Shown: in pieces, positions 1 through 8,551 of the stretch
Layout of the letters: every line of letters begins with the position of its first letter
Position numbering within the stretch: position 1 is the first letter of the stretch
Source of the DNA: Devosia ginsengisoli
GTDB lineage: Bacteria > Pseudomonadota > Alphaproteobacteria > Rhizobiales > Devosiaceae
Direction of reading: 5' to 3'
Assembly: GCF_007859655.1 (NCBI RefSeq)
Contig: NZ_CP042304.1
Location: 4,032,501 to 4,096,500, forward strand
Length of the DNA stretch: 64,000 bases
Notes under the pieces: model-generated
The model's database searches: none
Told to the model about the DNA's origin: nothing
The model's input: only the letters and a program-made list of their open reading frames with translations
Program-made: the position numbers and the translations under genes

Positions 1-299
1 TGCTCCTGTCGGCCAGTTCGGGACTCGCCGCGGCGGCCGTCTTTGCGATTGTTTTCGGGTTCAGCTGGGGCAGTCGCACGGCGGTGTCGAGCGCACTGAC
101 GGGAGAGCTGTTTGGCCGCAAGGCCTTCGGCAAGATTGCCGGCGTCTCGCAGGTCCTGGTGACCATCACCGCGATCGCCAGTCCCCTGGTCTATGGTGCC
201 TTGGTGGACATGGGTGTCAGCTATGGGGTGATCTTTGCCGGCATGGCGGTCTGCACCCTGGTCGCAGCCTGGCTTTTCGCCTTGCTGCCGCGCCACTAA
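1..299 (+). CDS. MFS transporter, C-terminal fragment (5' end outside window)
   Basis: An open frame enters from the left edge (first full codon at base 3) and stops at 297-299, giving about 98 residues. It is rich in Leu, Ala, Val and Gly, with two clear hydrophobic segments: one at the left edge (AAAAVFAIVFGFSW) and one near the end (VIFAGMAVCTLVAAW). A loop carrying GELFGRKAFGKIAG separates them from a segment ending in SPLVYG. That loop-and-helix pattern is typical of the last transmembrane helices of major facilitator permeases of the oxalate/monocarboxylate type. The substrate cannot be told. It is followed by the promoter of the next operon, so it is probably the last gene of its own unit. 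Confidence 0.7.
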   Translation, partial: LLSASSGLAAAAVFAIVFGFSWGSRTAVSSALTGELFGRKAFGKIAGVSQVLVTITAIASPLVYGALVDMGVSYGVIFAGMAVCTLVAAWLFALLPRH

Positions 300-331
300 G
301 GGCTTTGCTTCCGAGCAAGGCGCAGTTTAAC

Positions 332-359
332 TTGACTGTAAGTATGCAATGTGGATACT
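332..359 (+). promoter_or_regulatory. Promoter with overlapping inverted-repeat operator (site A)
   Basis: A possible sigma-70 promoter has TTGACT at 332-337, a 16-base spacer and GATACT at 354-359. Overlaid on it is a 19-base imperfect palindrome at 341-359, AGTATGCAATGTGGATACT, with 7-base arms AGTATGC/GGATACT (one mismatch). Almost the same palindrome lies at 4751-4769 before the hydantoinase operon. Binding there would block RNA polymerase, so a repressor is likely. The regulator is not obvious in this window. The repeat is directly visible; its role is inferred. Confidence 0.55.
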
Positions 360-449
360 GGATCGAACGACGTCTGGTAGGACTTGCGAAACCCGCGATC
401 TGCGCCGCATGCGCCAGTCGGACCCCAAACTTCAGAATAGGGCACATCT

Positions 450-1622
450 ATGAATGCTAGCGCAATTCAGACGGCCGACATGCGAAATGCCGCTTCCGGC
501 ACGCGGTCGGTCTCGCGGGAAACAAGCCATAGTGTATCCGCCGAATTCGCCGGTGTGACCAAGTCGTTCGGGTCGGTCAAGGCGCTGGACAATATCGATC
601 TGGCAATCGAGCCCGGGGAGTTTTTGACGCTTCTGGGGCCGAGCGGGTCGGGAAAGTCGACGCTGCTGACGTTGCTGGCAGGCTTTGATCAGCCGACGTC
701 CGGCGCAATCAAGATCGGCGGGAAGGTGCAGACCCACGTGCCGCCGAACCGACGCAATCAGGGCATCGTGTTTCAAAGCTACGCCCTGTTCCCCCATATG
801 AATGTGCATGACAATCTGGCCTATCCGCTCGCGGCGAGGGGCATTCGCGGAGCCGAGCGGGAGCAGCTGATTGTGCGGGCGCTCGAGCGCGTGCGGATGG
901 AGGCATATGCCGAGCGTTATCCGAGCCAGTTGAGCGGTGGGCAACAACAGCGCGTTGCGCTGGCCCGCGCCATTGTCTTCAATCCGCCCCTGCTCCTGAT
1001 GGACGAGTCCCTGAGCGCTCTCGATCGCAATCTGCGCGAAGAGATGCAGTTTGAACTGAAAGAGCTGCACGAGCGCCTGAGCGCGACCATCGTCTTTGTG
1101 ACGCATGATCAGGCCGAGGCCGTTACGATGTCCGATCGTATCGCGGTGCTGAACAAGGGGCAACTGGTCCAGCTCGGTTCGCCGTCGGCCCTGTACAAGG
1201 AGCCGGCCAACAAATTTGTCGCCGGCTTTCTTGGCGAAGCAAATTTCATCGAGGGCGTCGTGGACAGCCATGATGGGGATTTTGTTCGGTTCACCACGAC
1301 CGCCGGGCACAGCCTTCTGGCCTCGAGCAGAAAGAAGCATGCCAAGGGAGAGCAAGTGGTCGCCATGGTGCGGCCCGAGGGCATCGAATGCGCCCTGACG
1401 CGTCCGGATGGCGGCGTGGCGGCAGGAGACTCCGTGAAGTCGATGCCGGCAGTGGTGGAGCGAGTCGTTTTCCTGGGAAATGCGCACCGCTACTGGCTGC
1501 GCGCAGGGGATCTGCAACTCATCATGACGGCCCCGTGCTCGGCCAGGACGCAAACACTGGCGTCTGGCGATCAGGTGGCCCTCTCCATTCACGCGCATGA
1601 TCTGAGGATCATTGAGGCCTGA
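450..1622 (+). CDS. ABC transporter ATP-binding protein, polyamine (PotA) type
   Basis: 390-residue nucleotide-binding subunit that would power import through the fused permease encoded at 2828-4549. Walker A GPSGSGKST lies at residues 63-71, the LSGGQQQR signature at about 161-168 and Walker B LLLMDE at 181-186, followed by the D-loop SALD. After about residue 285 comes a TOBE-type C-terminal region, as in PotA, FbpC and UgpC proteins. The first 30 residues before the ABC domain are polar and look like a family-unusual N-terminal extension, so translation could begin at the in-frame ATG at 480. It is first in an ATPase, binding protein, permease operon. PotA-type substrates (polyamines, opines, thiamine, iron) cannot be separated on sequence alone. 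Confidence 0.9.
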   Translation: MNASAIQTADMRNAASGTRSVSRETSHSVSAEFAGVTKSFGSVKALDNIDLAIEPGEFLTLLGPSGSGKSTLLTLLAGFDQPTSGAIKIGGKVQTHVPPNRRNQGIVFQSYALFPHMNVHDNLAYPLAARGIRGAEREQLIVRALERVRMEAYAERYPSQLSGGQQQRVALARAIVFNPPLLLMDESLSALDRNLREEMQFELKELHERLSATIVFVTHDQAEAVTMSDRIAVLNKGQLVQLGSPSALYKEPANKFVAGFLGEANFIEGVVDSHDGDFVRFTTTAGHSLLASSRKKHAKGEQVVAMVRPEGIECALTRPDGGVAAGDSVKSMPAVVERVVFLGNAHRYWLRAGDLQLIMTAPCSARTQTLASGDQVALSIHAHDLRIIEA

Positions 1623-1709
1623 TATCGCCATTGCCTGCATAAGGCGGGATCGGTTCGAAGAAACCGGCGCGCAACGGCAGTCACCATTTTAACTAGGAGG
1701 AGAACGAGA

Positions 1710-2777
1710 ATGACATTTCATTTGGGTAAGGCTGCGCTGGCCATATCACTGGTCAGCCTGACCATCGCCTCGGTGCAGGCGCAGGAATTGACCGTAACGG
1801 TCAGCGGCGGGGCATTTGCCGATGCGCTGATCGAGGCCTTCGTCAAGCCTTTCGAGGAAGAGACGGGCATCAAGGTCAATGCTGTGAAAGCCGAGATCGG
1901 ATCGCAGCGCTGGGGCCTGGCCGTCGAAACCAATACCGTCGACTGGGATGTCGGCCTCACCAATACCCTAACCGGTCCGCAACTGGCCGCCGCGGGCACG
2001 ATGATTCCCATCGATTACAGCCTTTACGACCAGCGCGAACTGGATGGTATTGCGCCCCAGTTCCGGCGTGATTGGGGTGTTGGAGCGCAAGTGAGCGCGC
2101 TCGTCCTGGCCTACAACACGGAAACCCTGCCTGAGGGCAAGCGTCCGCAGAGCTGGGCGGATTTCTGGAATGTGGAGGGCTTCCCCGGCGTTCGCACCAT
2201 GATGATGCCCTATGTGGGATCATCCTCGCTTCCCGAAGCGCTGGTTGCCGACGGTGTGCCGCTGGACCAGGTCTATCCGCTCGATGTCGACCGCGCCTTC
2301 AGCAAGCTCGATGAGATCAAGCCGCATATCCGCAAATGGTGGGCCACGGCCAGCGATGCCCAGCAGATGTTCAATGCCGGCGAAGTGGATATGGGGCTCA
2401 GCTTCGACGGGCGCATTGTTGCGCTGCAGAAAGCCGGAGTGCCGGTCGAGTTCACCTTCAATGGGGCCCGCTATTATTCTGCGATGTGGGCTATCCCCAA
2501 GGGCGCTAAAAATGTCGCCGATGCGCAGCGCTTCATTGAATTCGCCACACGCGGCGAACATCAGGCCACGCTCGCCAGGATCATGGGATATGCCCCGGCC
2601 AACAGCACCGCATTCGACTATCTCCCCGAAGAACTCGCGGCGACGCTCGTCACCGCTCCCGGCAATATCGATAAGGCCTATCCGATAGATGGGGACTGGT
2701 ACAGCGAAGTTGGTCCCGATGGAAAGACCAACGGAGAGCGCATTACCGAGCGCTGGCAGGATTGGATTCTGCAATAA
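1710..2777 (+). CDS. ABC transporter solute-binding protein, polyamine (PotD) type
   Basis: 355-residue periplasmic binding protein. A Sec signal peptide covers about residues 1-24, with the likely cut after VQA just before QELTVTVSGG. The mature part has the two-lobe extracellular-solute-binding layout of the PotD/IdiA group, including FVKPFEEETGIKV near the start and MWAIPKGAKNVADAQRFIEF near the C terminus. A strong ribosome site (AGGAGGAGAA) precedes the ATG. It lies 87 bases after the ATPase gene and 50 before the permease gene. The neighbouring hydantoinase operon shares its operator, which hints at a nitrogenous cyclic or polyamine-like ligand; that is inference only. Confidence 0.9.
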   Translation: MTFHLGKAALAISLVSLTIASVQAQELTVTVSGGAFADALIEAFVKPFEEETGIKVNAVKAEIGSQRWGLAVETNTVDWDVGLTNTLTGPQLAAAGTMIPIDYSLYDQRELDGIAPQFRRDWGVGAQVSALVLAYNTETLPEGKRPQSWADFWNVEGFPGVRTMMMPYVGSSSLPEALVADGVPLDQVYPLDVDRAFSKLDEIKPHIRKWWATASDAQQMFNAGEVDMGLSFDGRIVALQKAGVPVEFTFNGARYYSAMWAIPKGAKNVADAQRFIEFATRGEHQATLARIMGYAPANSTAFDYLPEELAATLVTAPGNIDKAYPIDGDWYSEVGPDGKTNGERITERWQDWILQ

Positions 2778-2827
2778 TTTTGTAGATTGAATATCTGTTT
2801 GTGCCGAGATTATCTAAGGACAAGTGA

Positions 2828-4549
2828 ATGAACATCTTTGCTTTCGGAATCAATAAGGTCATGATTTTGCCGGCCTTGTTGTTCATGCTTGTCCTTTTTT
2901 ACTTTCCCCTGCTCAACATTGTGGGGTTGAGCTTCAACCTGCCGGATGCTTCCACGGAGCATTACGAGCGGTTCCTGTCGAACGGCACCATGCTCGGCGT
3001 TGTCTGGCGCACCTTCGTCTATAGCGCATGGGTGACCGGCATCTGTCTGGTGCTGGGATATCCGCTCGCCGTATTTGTCAGTCGGATGGTGAAGCGAGGA
3101 CACACTTTCATGCTGGTGTGTGTCATCCTTCCCTATCTGACCAGCCTGCTTGTCAGGACCTATGCCTGGATGCTGCTGCTGAGCGATAGCGGTCTGATAA
3201 ACCACATACTGGTGACCTTAGGCCTGGTAGATCGGCCGGTTCCTCTGCTTTACACCACATTCGGCGCCATGGTCGGAATGGTGCATCTGACGCTGCCAAT
3301 GATGGTCCTGCCGATCTACGCGATTGTTCACGGCTTGAACATGGAGCAAATGCGCGCCGCCAAGGCGCTGGGTGGCGGGCCGCTGCGGTCGTTCTTCCAG
3401 GTCTTTCTGCCCCAGACGCTCCCTGGCGTGAAGGCGGGCTGTATCCTGGTGTTCGCTATTTCGCTGGGCTTCTATATCACGCCGGCCGCCTTGGGCGGGC
3501 CGAAGGATATCCTGCTGTCGAACATCATCGCCAAGCTCATCGAAACTCTCCTGGATTTTCGCTATGCTTCGGCAATCTCGATGATCCTGCTCATCTTCAC
3601 CGTGGGCGTCTATATGCTCTCCGGCGGTGGCCTTGCATCGGTCAATGGCGGCAATCAGGACGCCAGAAAGCCCCGGAGCCTGGGAGCGGTTCTTGGCCGG
3701 ATGACGCGCGCGGCCGGGAATGCCGAGCCGATGATGCGACTGCAGAAATGGCTGTGGGACCGCAAGGTCGGCCAAAGCACCAGGCGGTTCGTGCCGTTTC
3801 AACTCTTCTGGTACCTGTTCAGTGCGCTGCTGCTGCTGTTCCTCGTTCTCCCCTCGGTGATCGTCGTCGTCATGTCCTTCAACGGCAACGACGCGCTGGG
3901 TTTCCCGCCGACGTCCTGGTCGCTGCGCTGGTATGAAACCTTTTTCTCCAGCGAGACGATGATGAACGCTTCCGCCAACAGCATCATCATTGCCACCGGC
4001 ACGGCGCTGCTCTCGCTCGCTCTTGGCGGTACGGCCGCCTATGCATTGGTTCGCGGCAATATCCGCGGCAGCCAGGTTCTCTATGCGCTGCTTCTCGCGC
4101 CCATCATCGTGCCATCCATCGTTGCTGCCGTGGGCACCTACAAGGTATTTGCCGATTGGGGGGTCGTGGGTTCGACACTGGGTGTGCTGCTGGGTCATAC
4201 GCCTGGTTCGCTGGCCTATGTGGTCATCATCCTGTCCAGTACCTTCGTGGGCCTCGACAAAAGGCTCGAAATGGCCTCCGCCAGCCTGGGGGCGAGCCGG
4301 TTCCGTACGATAGTCCGCGTCGTCATCCCACTGGTGGCTCCGGGAATTCTGGCGGCTGGCATTTTCGCCTTCATCCACTCTTTCGATGAAGTCGTCATCA
4401 CCAGCTTCATTGCCGGCGTTTCGTTCGCGACCTTGCCGCAGCAGATCTGGCTGATCATTCAGCACCAGATCGACCCACAGATCGCCGCCATTTCGACGCT
4501 GGTCATGATTCTCCCAATCATCGCCCTGCCGTTCTTCCGTCGCCGCTAA
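2828..4549 (+). CDS. ABC transporter permease, two fused transmembrane domains (PotB-PotC type)
   Basis: 573-residue inner-membrane protein holding both permease halves. The N-terminal half (about residues 1-265) starts with a membrane segment, VMILPALLFMLVLFYFPLL, and contains the EAA-type loop MRAAKALGGGPLRSFFQVFLP. After a polar linker of roughly 50 residues, the second half (about 320-573) repeats the plan from LLLLFLVLPSVIVVVMSF, with a second EAA-type loop at LEMASASLGASRFRTIVRVVIP. Separate PotB and PotC proteins are about 270-300 residues each, so this is a tandem fusion like FbpB/SfuB-type iron permeases. No stop or frame change is seen at the join. It probably works as a single chain with two copies of the ATPase at 450-1622. 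Confidence 0.9.
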   Translation: MNIFAFGINKVMILPALLFMLVLFYFPLLNIVGLSFNLPDASTEHYERFLSNGTMLGVVWRTFVYSAWVTGICLVLGYPLAVFVSRMVKRGHTFMLVCVILPYLTSLLVRTYAWMLLLSDSGLINHILVTLGLVDRPVPLLYTTFGAMVGMVHLTLPMMVLPIYAIVHGLNMEQMRAAKALGGGPLRSFFQVFLPQTLPGVKAGCILVFAISLGFYITPAALGGPKDILLSNIIAKLIETLLDFRYASAISMILLIFTVGVYMLSGGGLASVNGGNQDARKPRSLGAVLGRMTRAAGNAEPMMRLQKWLWDRKVGQSTRRFVPFQLFWYLFSALLLLFLVLPSVIVVVMSFNGNDALGFPPTSWSLRWYETFFSSETMMNASANSIIIATGTALLSLALGGTAAYALVRGNIRGSQVLYALLLAPIIVPSIVAAVGTYKVFADWGVVGSTLGVLLGHTPGSLAYVVIILSSTFVGLDKRLEMASASLGASRFRTIVRVVIPLVAPGILAAGIFAFIHSFDEVVITSFIAGVSFATLPQQIWLIIQHQIDPQIAAISTLVMILPIIALPFFRRR

Positions 4550-4568
4550 CACGGCGCTGCAGACGGGG

Positions 4569-4603
4569 TCGAACCGGGGAAGCTGCCACGCTTCCCGGTT
4601 CGA
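4569..4603 (+). terminator. Strong hairpin after the polyamine-type ABC operon
   Basis: A 35-base inverted repeat lies 20 bases after the permease stop codon. The arms are 14-15 bases with one bulged G, and the loop is about 6 bases. No T run follows, so it is not a canonical intrinsic terminator, but its position between two operons fits transcription termination or mRNA 3' end protection. The hairpin is directly visible; its role is inferred. Confidence 0.5.
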
Positions 4604-4750
4604 TCCCGTGAATGCCTGCGCTCGCCCGTTGCCCAGCCTGAACTGGGGCGCCCCCCTTTTCGGAAATCTGCCTCACGAGCCGCCGGACCAAACGCGGGTG
4701 CGATCGGCGAATGAATTGCCACGCAAAGTTCTGCCGACCCTCTTGCTTTC

Positions 4751-4769
4751 AGTATTCAAAATGGATACT
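4751..4769 (+). promoter_or_regulatory. Inverted-repeat operator (site B) before the hydantoinase operon
   Basis: AGTATTCAAAATGGATACT differs from site A at 341-359 at only three positions and keeps the arms AGTAT.C/GGATACT. A GATACT that could act as a -10 element ends at 4769, 49 bases before the hyuA-type start codon, and CTTGCT at 4742-4747 sits where the -35 would be. The geometry is the same as at site A, so the two operons are probably controlled by one regulator. Confidence 0.55.
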
Positions 4770-4818
4770 GAGAATGAGTGGCCCCGCGAACGCCAATTCG
4801 AACAAATGAGACAAGTGA

Positions 4819-6870
4819 ATGCCTGATTGGATCGTCGGTGTGGATGTCGGTGGAACGTTCACGGATTTTTCTGCGCGTGAGGTGAGCACTGGTGCGGTGC
4901 ATATTCATAAGCGCCCTTCGACACCGGACGATCCATCGCGGGCCATTCTCGATGGCGTCCGGGAATTGCAGGAAAAGACCGGCATTGCCGGCGAGGACAT
5001 CGTCCGTTTTGCCCATGGCACGACGGTGGCGACCAATGCCCTGCTGCAGCGCAAGGGCGCCGCGATCCGCATGGTCACGACCAAGGGTTTCCGCGACCTG
5101 GTCGAAATCGGCCGGCAGGTGCGTCCGCTGATCTACGACCTGCAGGAAGATGCGCCTGCACCACTGGTGTCGCGCAGCAACCGGCTGGAAGTCCTGGAGC
5201 GTATCGGGCCTAGCGGCGAAGCGATCATCGAGCTCACTGATGCCGAAATCTCCAGGCTGATTGCAGAACTGAAAGATGGGCCACGCGTCGAGAGCGTCGC
5301 GGTGTGCCTGCTGTTTTCCTTCCTCAATCCCAGCCACGAACAACGCATCGCTGCCGCGATAAGAAGCGAGCTGCCGGAAGTCTATGTCTCGATCTCCAGT
5401 GATGTGCAGCCCGAGTTCCGTGAATATGAGCGCTTCTCCACCACGCTGATCAATGCCTTCCTGCAGCCTGAGGTCGGCCGCTACATGGAGCGCTTGAAGC
5501 GTGCAGTCGCCGGCGTGGCGCCCAATGCCAAGTTCGGCATCTTCCAGTCCAGCGGCGGCATCATGTCGGTCGACAAGGCGCTGGAATTTCCGGTGAGGAC
5601 GGCCTTGTCGGGGCCGGCGGCCGGCGTGGTGGGTGCCGCGGCAGCCGGTGCAAAATCGGAAATGGGTAATCTGATCACCCTCGATATCGGCGGCACCAGC
5701 ACCGACGTCTGCCTCATCCGCGACGGCGAGACCGAGATTTCCCACGTTCGCGACATTGCCGGGTTCCGAATCCGCTTGCCCATGGTGGGCATCAACACGG
5801 TGGGTGCTGGTGGCGGCTCGATCGCCCATATCGGCCCTGACGGGCTGATGAAGGTCGGCCCCGACAGTGCCGGCGCCGTGCCAGGCCCTGCCTGCTATGG
5901 CAAGGGTGGCGACAAGCCGACCGTTTCGGATGCCAATGTTGTGCTGGGTCGGTTGCCGGTATCGCTGGCGGGGGGCGGGTTGATGATCGACCGCGACAAG
6001 GCGCTGGCGGCGGTCCGCAAGATTGCTGAGCCGCTGGGGATTTCCGAGCTGAAGGCCGCTCTGGGCATTTGCGGCATCGTTTCCTCGAACATGACAAGGG
6101 CAATCCGGGCGGTTTCGACCGAAAAGGGCCACGATCCGCGTGATTTCGCGCTGATGCCCTTCGGTGGGGCGGGCGGCCTGCATGCGGCCGATGTGGCCAG
6201 GTCGCTGGGCATCGAACGCATCGTCATCCCGGCTTCGCCCGGTATTCTGTGTGCCGAAGGACTGATCGAGGCCGACCTGCAGGAAAACTTCGTCTTCACC
6301 GCACGCACGCCATTGGACGGTGCGCTGGACGCGCTGAACGAGGGCGTGGCCCAGCTTGACGAGCAGGCGCAGCGCTGGATCGAGAGCGAGGCGGATGGCG
6401 CAAGCGACGCCTATCGCATTCTCACCCTGGACATGCGCTATGTCGGGCAGAACTACGAGCTGCCCGTCGTTGTCGAACGACTTGGGAATTCCTCCGATCT
6501 CCCCGCAGTCGACATTCTCAAGGAAGCTTTCTTCGACGCCCATCTACGTAACTACGGCCATGTCGACCGCGACGCCCCCGTCGAGATCGTCAATATAAGG
6601 ATGCGGGCGCTGGCGCGTCTGGCGCAGGCCAGGCCGGTGTCGTCAGTGCCGGTCGGTCCGGCGACGGCCTCCGAGTACCACGACGTCTGGTTCGAGGAAG
6701 ACAATCCGGTTTCGACGCCGATCTATCCGCGCAACACGCTGGAGGCGGGCTTCGCGATGCGCGGGCCGGCGATCATCACCCAATTCGATTCCACCACCGT
6801 GGTGCCGCCATGGGCGAGCGTAGCAGTGGATTCGGCACTCAACCTTATTATGGAGATCGACCATGCTTGA
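4819..6870 (+). CDS. Hydantoinase/oxoprolinase family protein, subunit A (HyuA type)
   Basis: 683-residue ATP-dependent amidohydrolase subunit. The family (N-methylhydantoinase A, 5-oxoprolinase N-terminal half, acetone carboxylase beta) hydrolyses or carboxylates small cyclic amides or ketones with ATP. The phosphate-binding motif DVGGTFTD lies at residues 9-16 and the second, LDIGGTSTDV, near residue 290, as in the Hsp70/sugar-kinase fold. The HyuA_N, HyuA_A and C-terminal regions are all present, and the length matches the family norm of about 690. The ribosome site before the ATG is weak (GAGA). The stop overlaps the start of the B subunit gene by 8 bases, indicating coupled translation and a heteromeric enzyme. 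Its exact substrate cannot be read from the sequence. Confidence 0.9.
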   Translation: MPDWIVGVDVGGTFTDFSAREVSTGAVHIHKRPSTPDDPSRAILDGVRELQEKTGIAGEDIVRFAHGTTVATNALLQRKGAAIRMVTTKGFRDLVEIGRQVRPLIYDLQEDAPAPLVSRSNRLEVLERIGPSGEAIIELTDAEISRLIAELKDGPRVESVAVCLLFSFLNPSHEQRIAAAIRSELPEVYVSISSDVQPEFREYERFSTTLINAFLQPEVGRYMERLKRAVAGVAPNAKFGIFQSSGGIMSVDKALEFPVRTALSGPAAGVVGAAAAGAKSEMGNLITLDIGGTSTDVCLIRDGETEISHVRDIAGFRIRLPMVGINTVGAGGGSIAHIGPDGLMKVGPDSAGAVPGPACYGKGGDKPTVSDANVVLGRLPVSLAGGGLMIDRDKALAAVRKIAEPLGISELKAALGICGIVSSNMTRAIRAVSTEKGHDPRDFALMPFGGAGGLHAADVARSLGIERIVIPASPGILCAEGLIEADLQENFVFTARTPLDGALDALNEGVAQLDEQAQRWIESEADGASDAYRILTLDMRYVGQNYELPVVVERLGNSSDLPAVDILKEAFFDAHLRNYGHVDRDAPVEIVNIRMRALARLAQARPVSSVPVGPATASEYHDVWFEEDNPVSTPIYPRNTLEAGFAMRGPAIITQFDSTTVVPPWASVAVDSALNLIMEIDHA

Positions 6871-8551
6871 CCGGGCGAGCCTTGACCCTATCGCGCTGGA
6901 GATCAGCTGGAATGCGCTGAAGTCGATTACCGACGAGTGCTTCCTGACCATCATGCGCAGCGCATTCTCAACCAATATCAAGGAGCGGCACGATCACTCG
7001 ACCGCGATAGCCGACGCGCGCGGCCGCTTGATCGTGCAGGCCGAAAACGCCCTGCCGATCCATCTGGCATCCATGGCCGGACTGATGACCTACATCCTGG
7101 AGCAATATGGCGACAGCATCGCGCCGGGCGACATTTTCATCGGCAACGATCCGCATGTGGCCGGCGGCACGCACCTGCCTGACATCAACCTCGCTATGCC
7201 CGTTTTCGGTGATGGCCGCCTGATCGGCTTTGTCGCCAATATCGTGCATCATGCCGATGTGGGCGGCGCTGCCGTCGGCTCCATGTCCGGTGGTCTCGAC
7301 GAGATCTACAAGGAGGGGCTGCGCATCCCCATCGTGCGGCTCTACAGCGAAGGCGTCCTGCAAGATGACATCCTGCGCCTGCTGCTACTGAACATGCGGC
7401 TGCCCGAAGAACGCAAGGGCGATCTCAACGCGCAGATCGCAGCGGCCCGGCTCGGCGAGCGCCGCTTGAGCGAATTCGTCTCAGGCAGCAGCCCGACCTA
7501 TCTCGAGGCCGTGTTCGACGACATCGTGCGCCGCACCAATATGCGGATGCGCAGCGCTATCGCGCAACTGCCGGACGGCGAATACGCCTTTTCCGACGTC
7601 ATGGACGACGATGGCGCAGGGACGGAAGACATCAGGATCAACCTGGTGATCCACAAGTCCGGCGAACGCATGGTCTTCGATTTCGAGGGGACCGACCCGC
7701 AGGTTCCGGGCAATTTCAACCTTACCCTGAACGCCACCCAGTCGGCCGTCTGCTTTTCGCTCAAGGCCTTGCTCGACCCGGAAGTGCCAAACAATCAAGG
7801 TATTTTCGATGCGGTCGAGCTGCGGGCGCCGCTCGGCTCTTTCGTCAACTGCGTTGCGCCGGCCTCGGTCGCTTTGCGCGCCAATACCTGCCAGCGCGTC
7901 GTCGATATCGTCATCGGTGCGCTGGCCAAGGCCTTGCCTGATCGCATCATCGGGGCGGCAAATGGTGCCAATACCAGCGCGGTGTTTGCTGGCATCGATC
8001 CGCGCACGGGCCGCCAATATGTCTATCTCGAAACCTTGGGCGGCGGCATGGGCGCCCGCGCCAGCAAGGATGGCAAGGATGGGGTGCAGGTCAACATTAC
8101 CAATACCTCCAACCTGCCGGTCGAGGCCATCGAGATCGAATATCCGCTGCGTGTCGAGGAATATGCCTTTGTGGAGAATTCCGGCGGTGCCGGGAAATTC
8201 CGCGGTGGCCTTGGCCTGCGACGGACTATCCGACCGGTTGGTCATGACTGTGAATTCAACGGCGTCGGCGAACGCTTCCGGAATGCGCCGTGGGGCGTCT
8301 TCGGCGGTTCTGCCGGTGCGGTCGGCCAGTTCTATACGCTCGATGATGCCGGCAGCAGGATCGATCTTCCGTCCAAGGCCAACCGCATCAAACTGACCCC
8401 GCAGAAGGCTGCGATCATTGAAACGCCGGGTGCGGGCGGCTATGGGCCACCGCAGGCGCGTGACGCGGACCTGTTGCGGCAGGACACCGAAAGCGGCAAA
8501 TTCTCGGCCGACTTCATTGCCGAACATTACGGGAAGCACAATGCTGTCTGA
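6863..8551 (+). CDS. Hydantoinase B/oxoprolinase family protein (HyuB type)
   Basis: 562-residue partner of the A subunit at 4819-6870. HyuB family hallmarks are visible throughout: an N-terminal stretch with FSTNIKERHDHSTAI, then HPDIN-like HLPDINLAMPVF, the block DEIYKEGLRIP, and near the C terminus GGAGKFRGGLGLRR. Length fits the family (520-590 residues). It starts inside the end of the A gene (8-base overlap) and its own end overlaps the next gene, so A, B and the aminotransferase are a tight translational unit. With A it should form the catalytic complex opening a cyclic amide or hydantoin-like ring in the cytoplasm. Confidence 0.9.
   Translation: MLDRASLDPIALEISWNALKSITDECFLTIMRSAFSTNIKERHDHSTAIADARGRLIVQAENALPIHLASMAGLMTYILEQYGDSIAPGDIFIGNDPHVAGGTHLPDINLAMPVFGDGRLIGFVANIVHHADVGGAAVGSMSGGLDEIYKEGLRIPIVRLYSEGVLQDDILRLLLLNMRLPEERKGDLNAQIAAARLGERRLSEFVSGSSPTYLEAVFDDIVRRTNMRMRSAIAQLPDGEYAFSDVMDDDGAGTEDIRINLVIHKSGERMVFDFEGTDPQVPGNFNLTLNATQSAVCFSLKALLDPEVPNNQGIFDAVELRAPLGSFVNCVAPASVALRANTCQRVVDIVIGALAKALPDRIIGAANGANTSAVFAGIDPRTGRQYVYLETLGGGMGARASKDGKDGVQVNITNTSNLPVEAIEIEYPLRVEEYAFVENSGGAGKFRGGLGLRRTIRPVGHDCEFNGVGERFRNAPWGVFGGSAGAVGQFYTLDDAGSRIDLPSKANRIKLTPQKAAIIETPGAGGYGPPQARDADLLRQDTESGKFSADFIAEHYGKHNAV

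Noticed and set aside
4608-4826. 72-residue plus-strand frame before the hyuA-type gene
   Set aside because: It spans an intergenic region holding a terminator-like hairpin and the site B operator, has no recognisable motif and no ribosome site, and runs into the start of the hydantoinase gene.
4756-6543. 595-residue minus-strand frame opposite the HyuA-type gene
   Set aside because: Low-complexity shadow; the plus strand has both ATP-binding motifs of the family.
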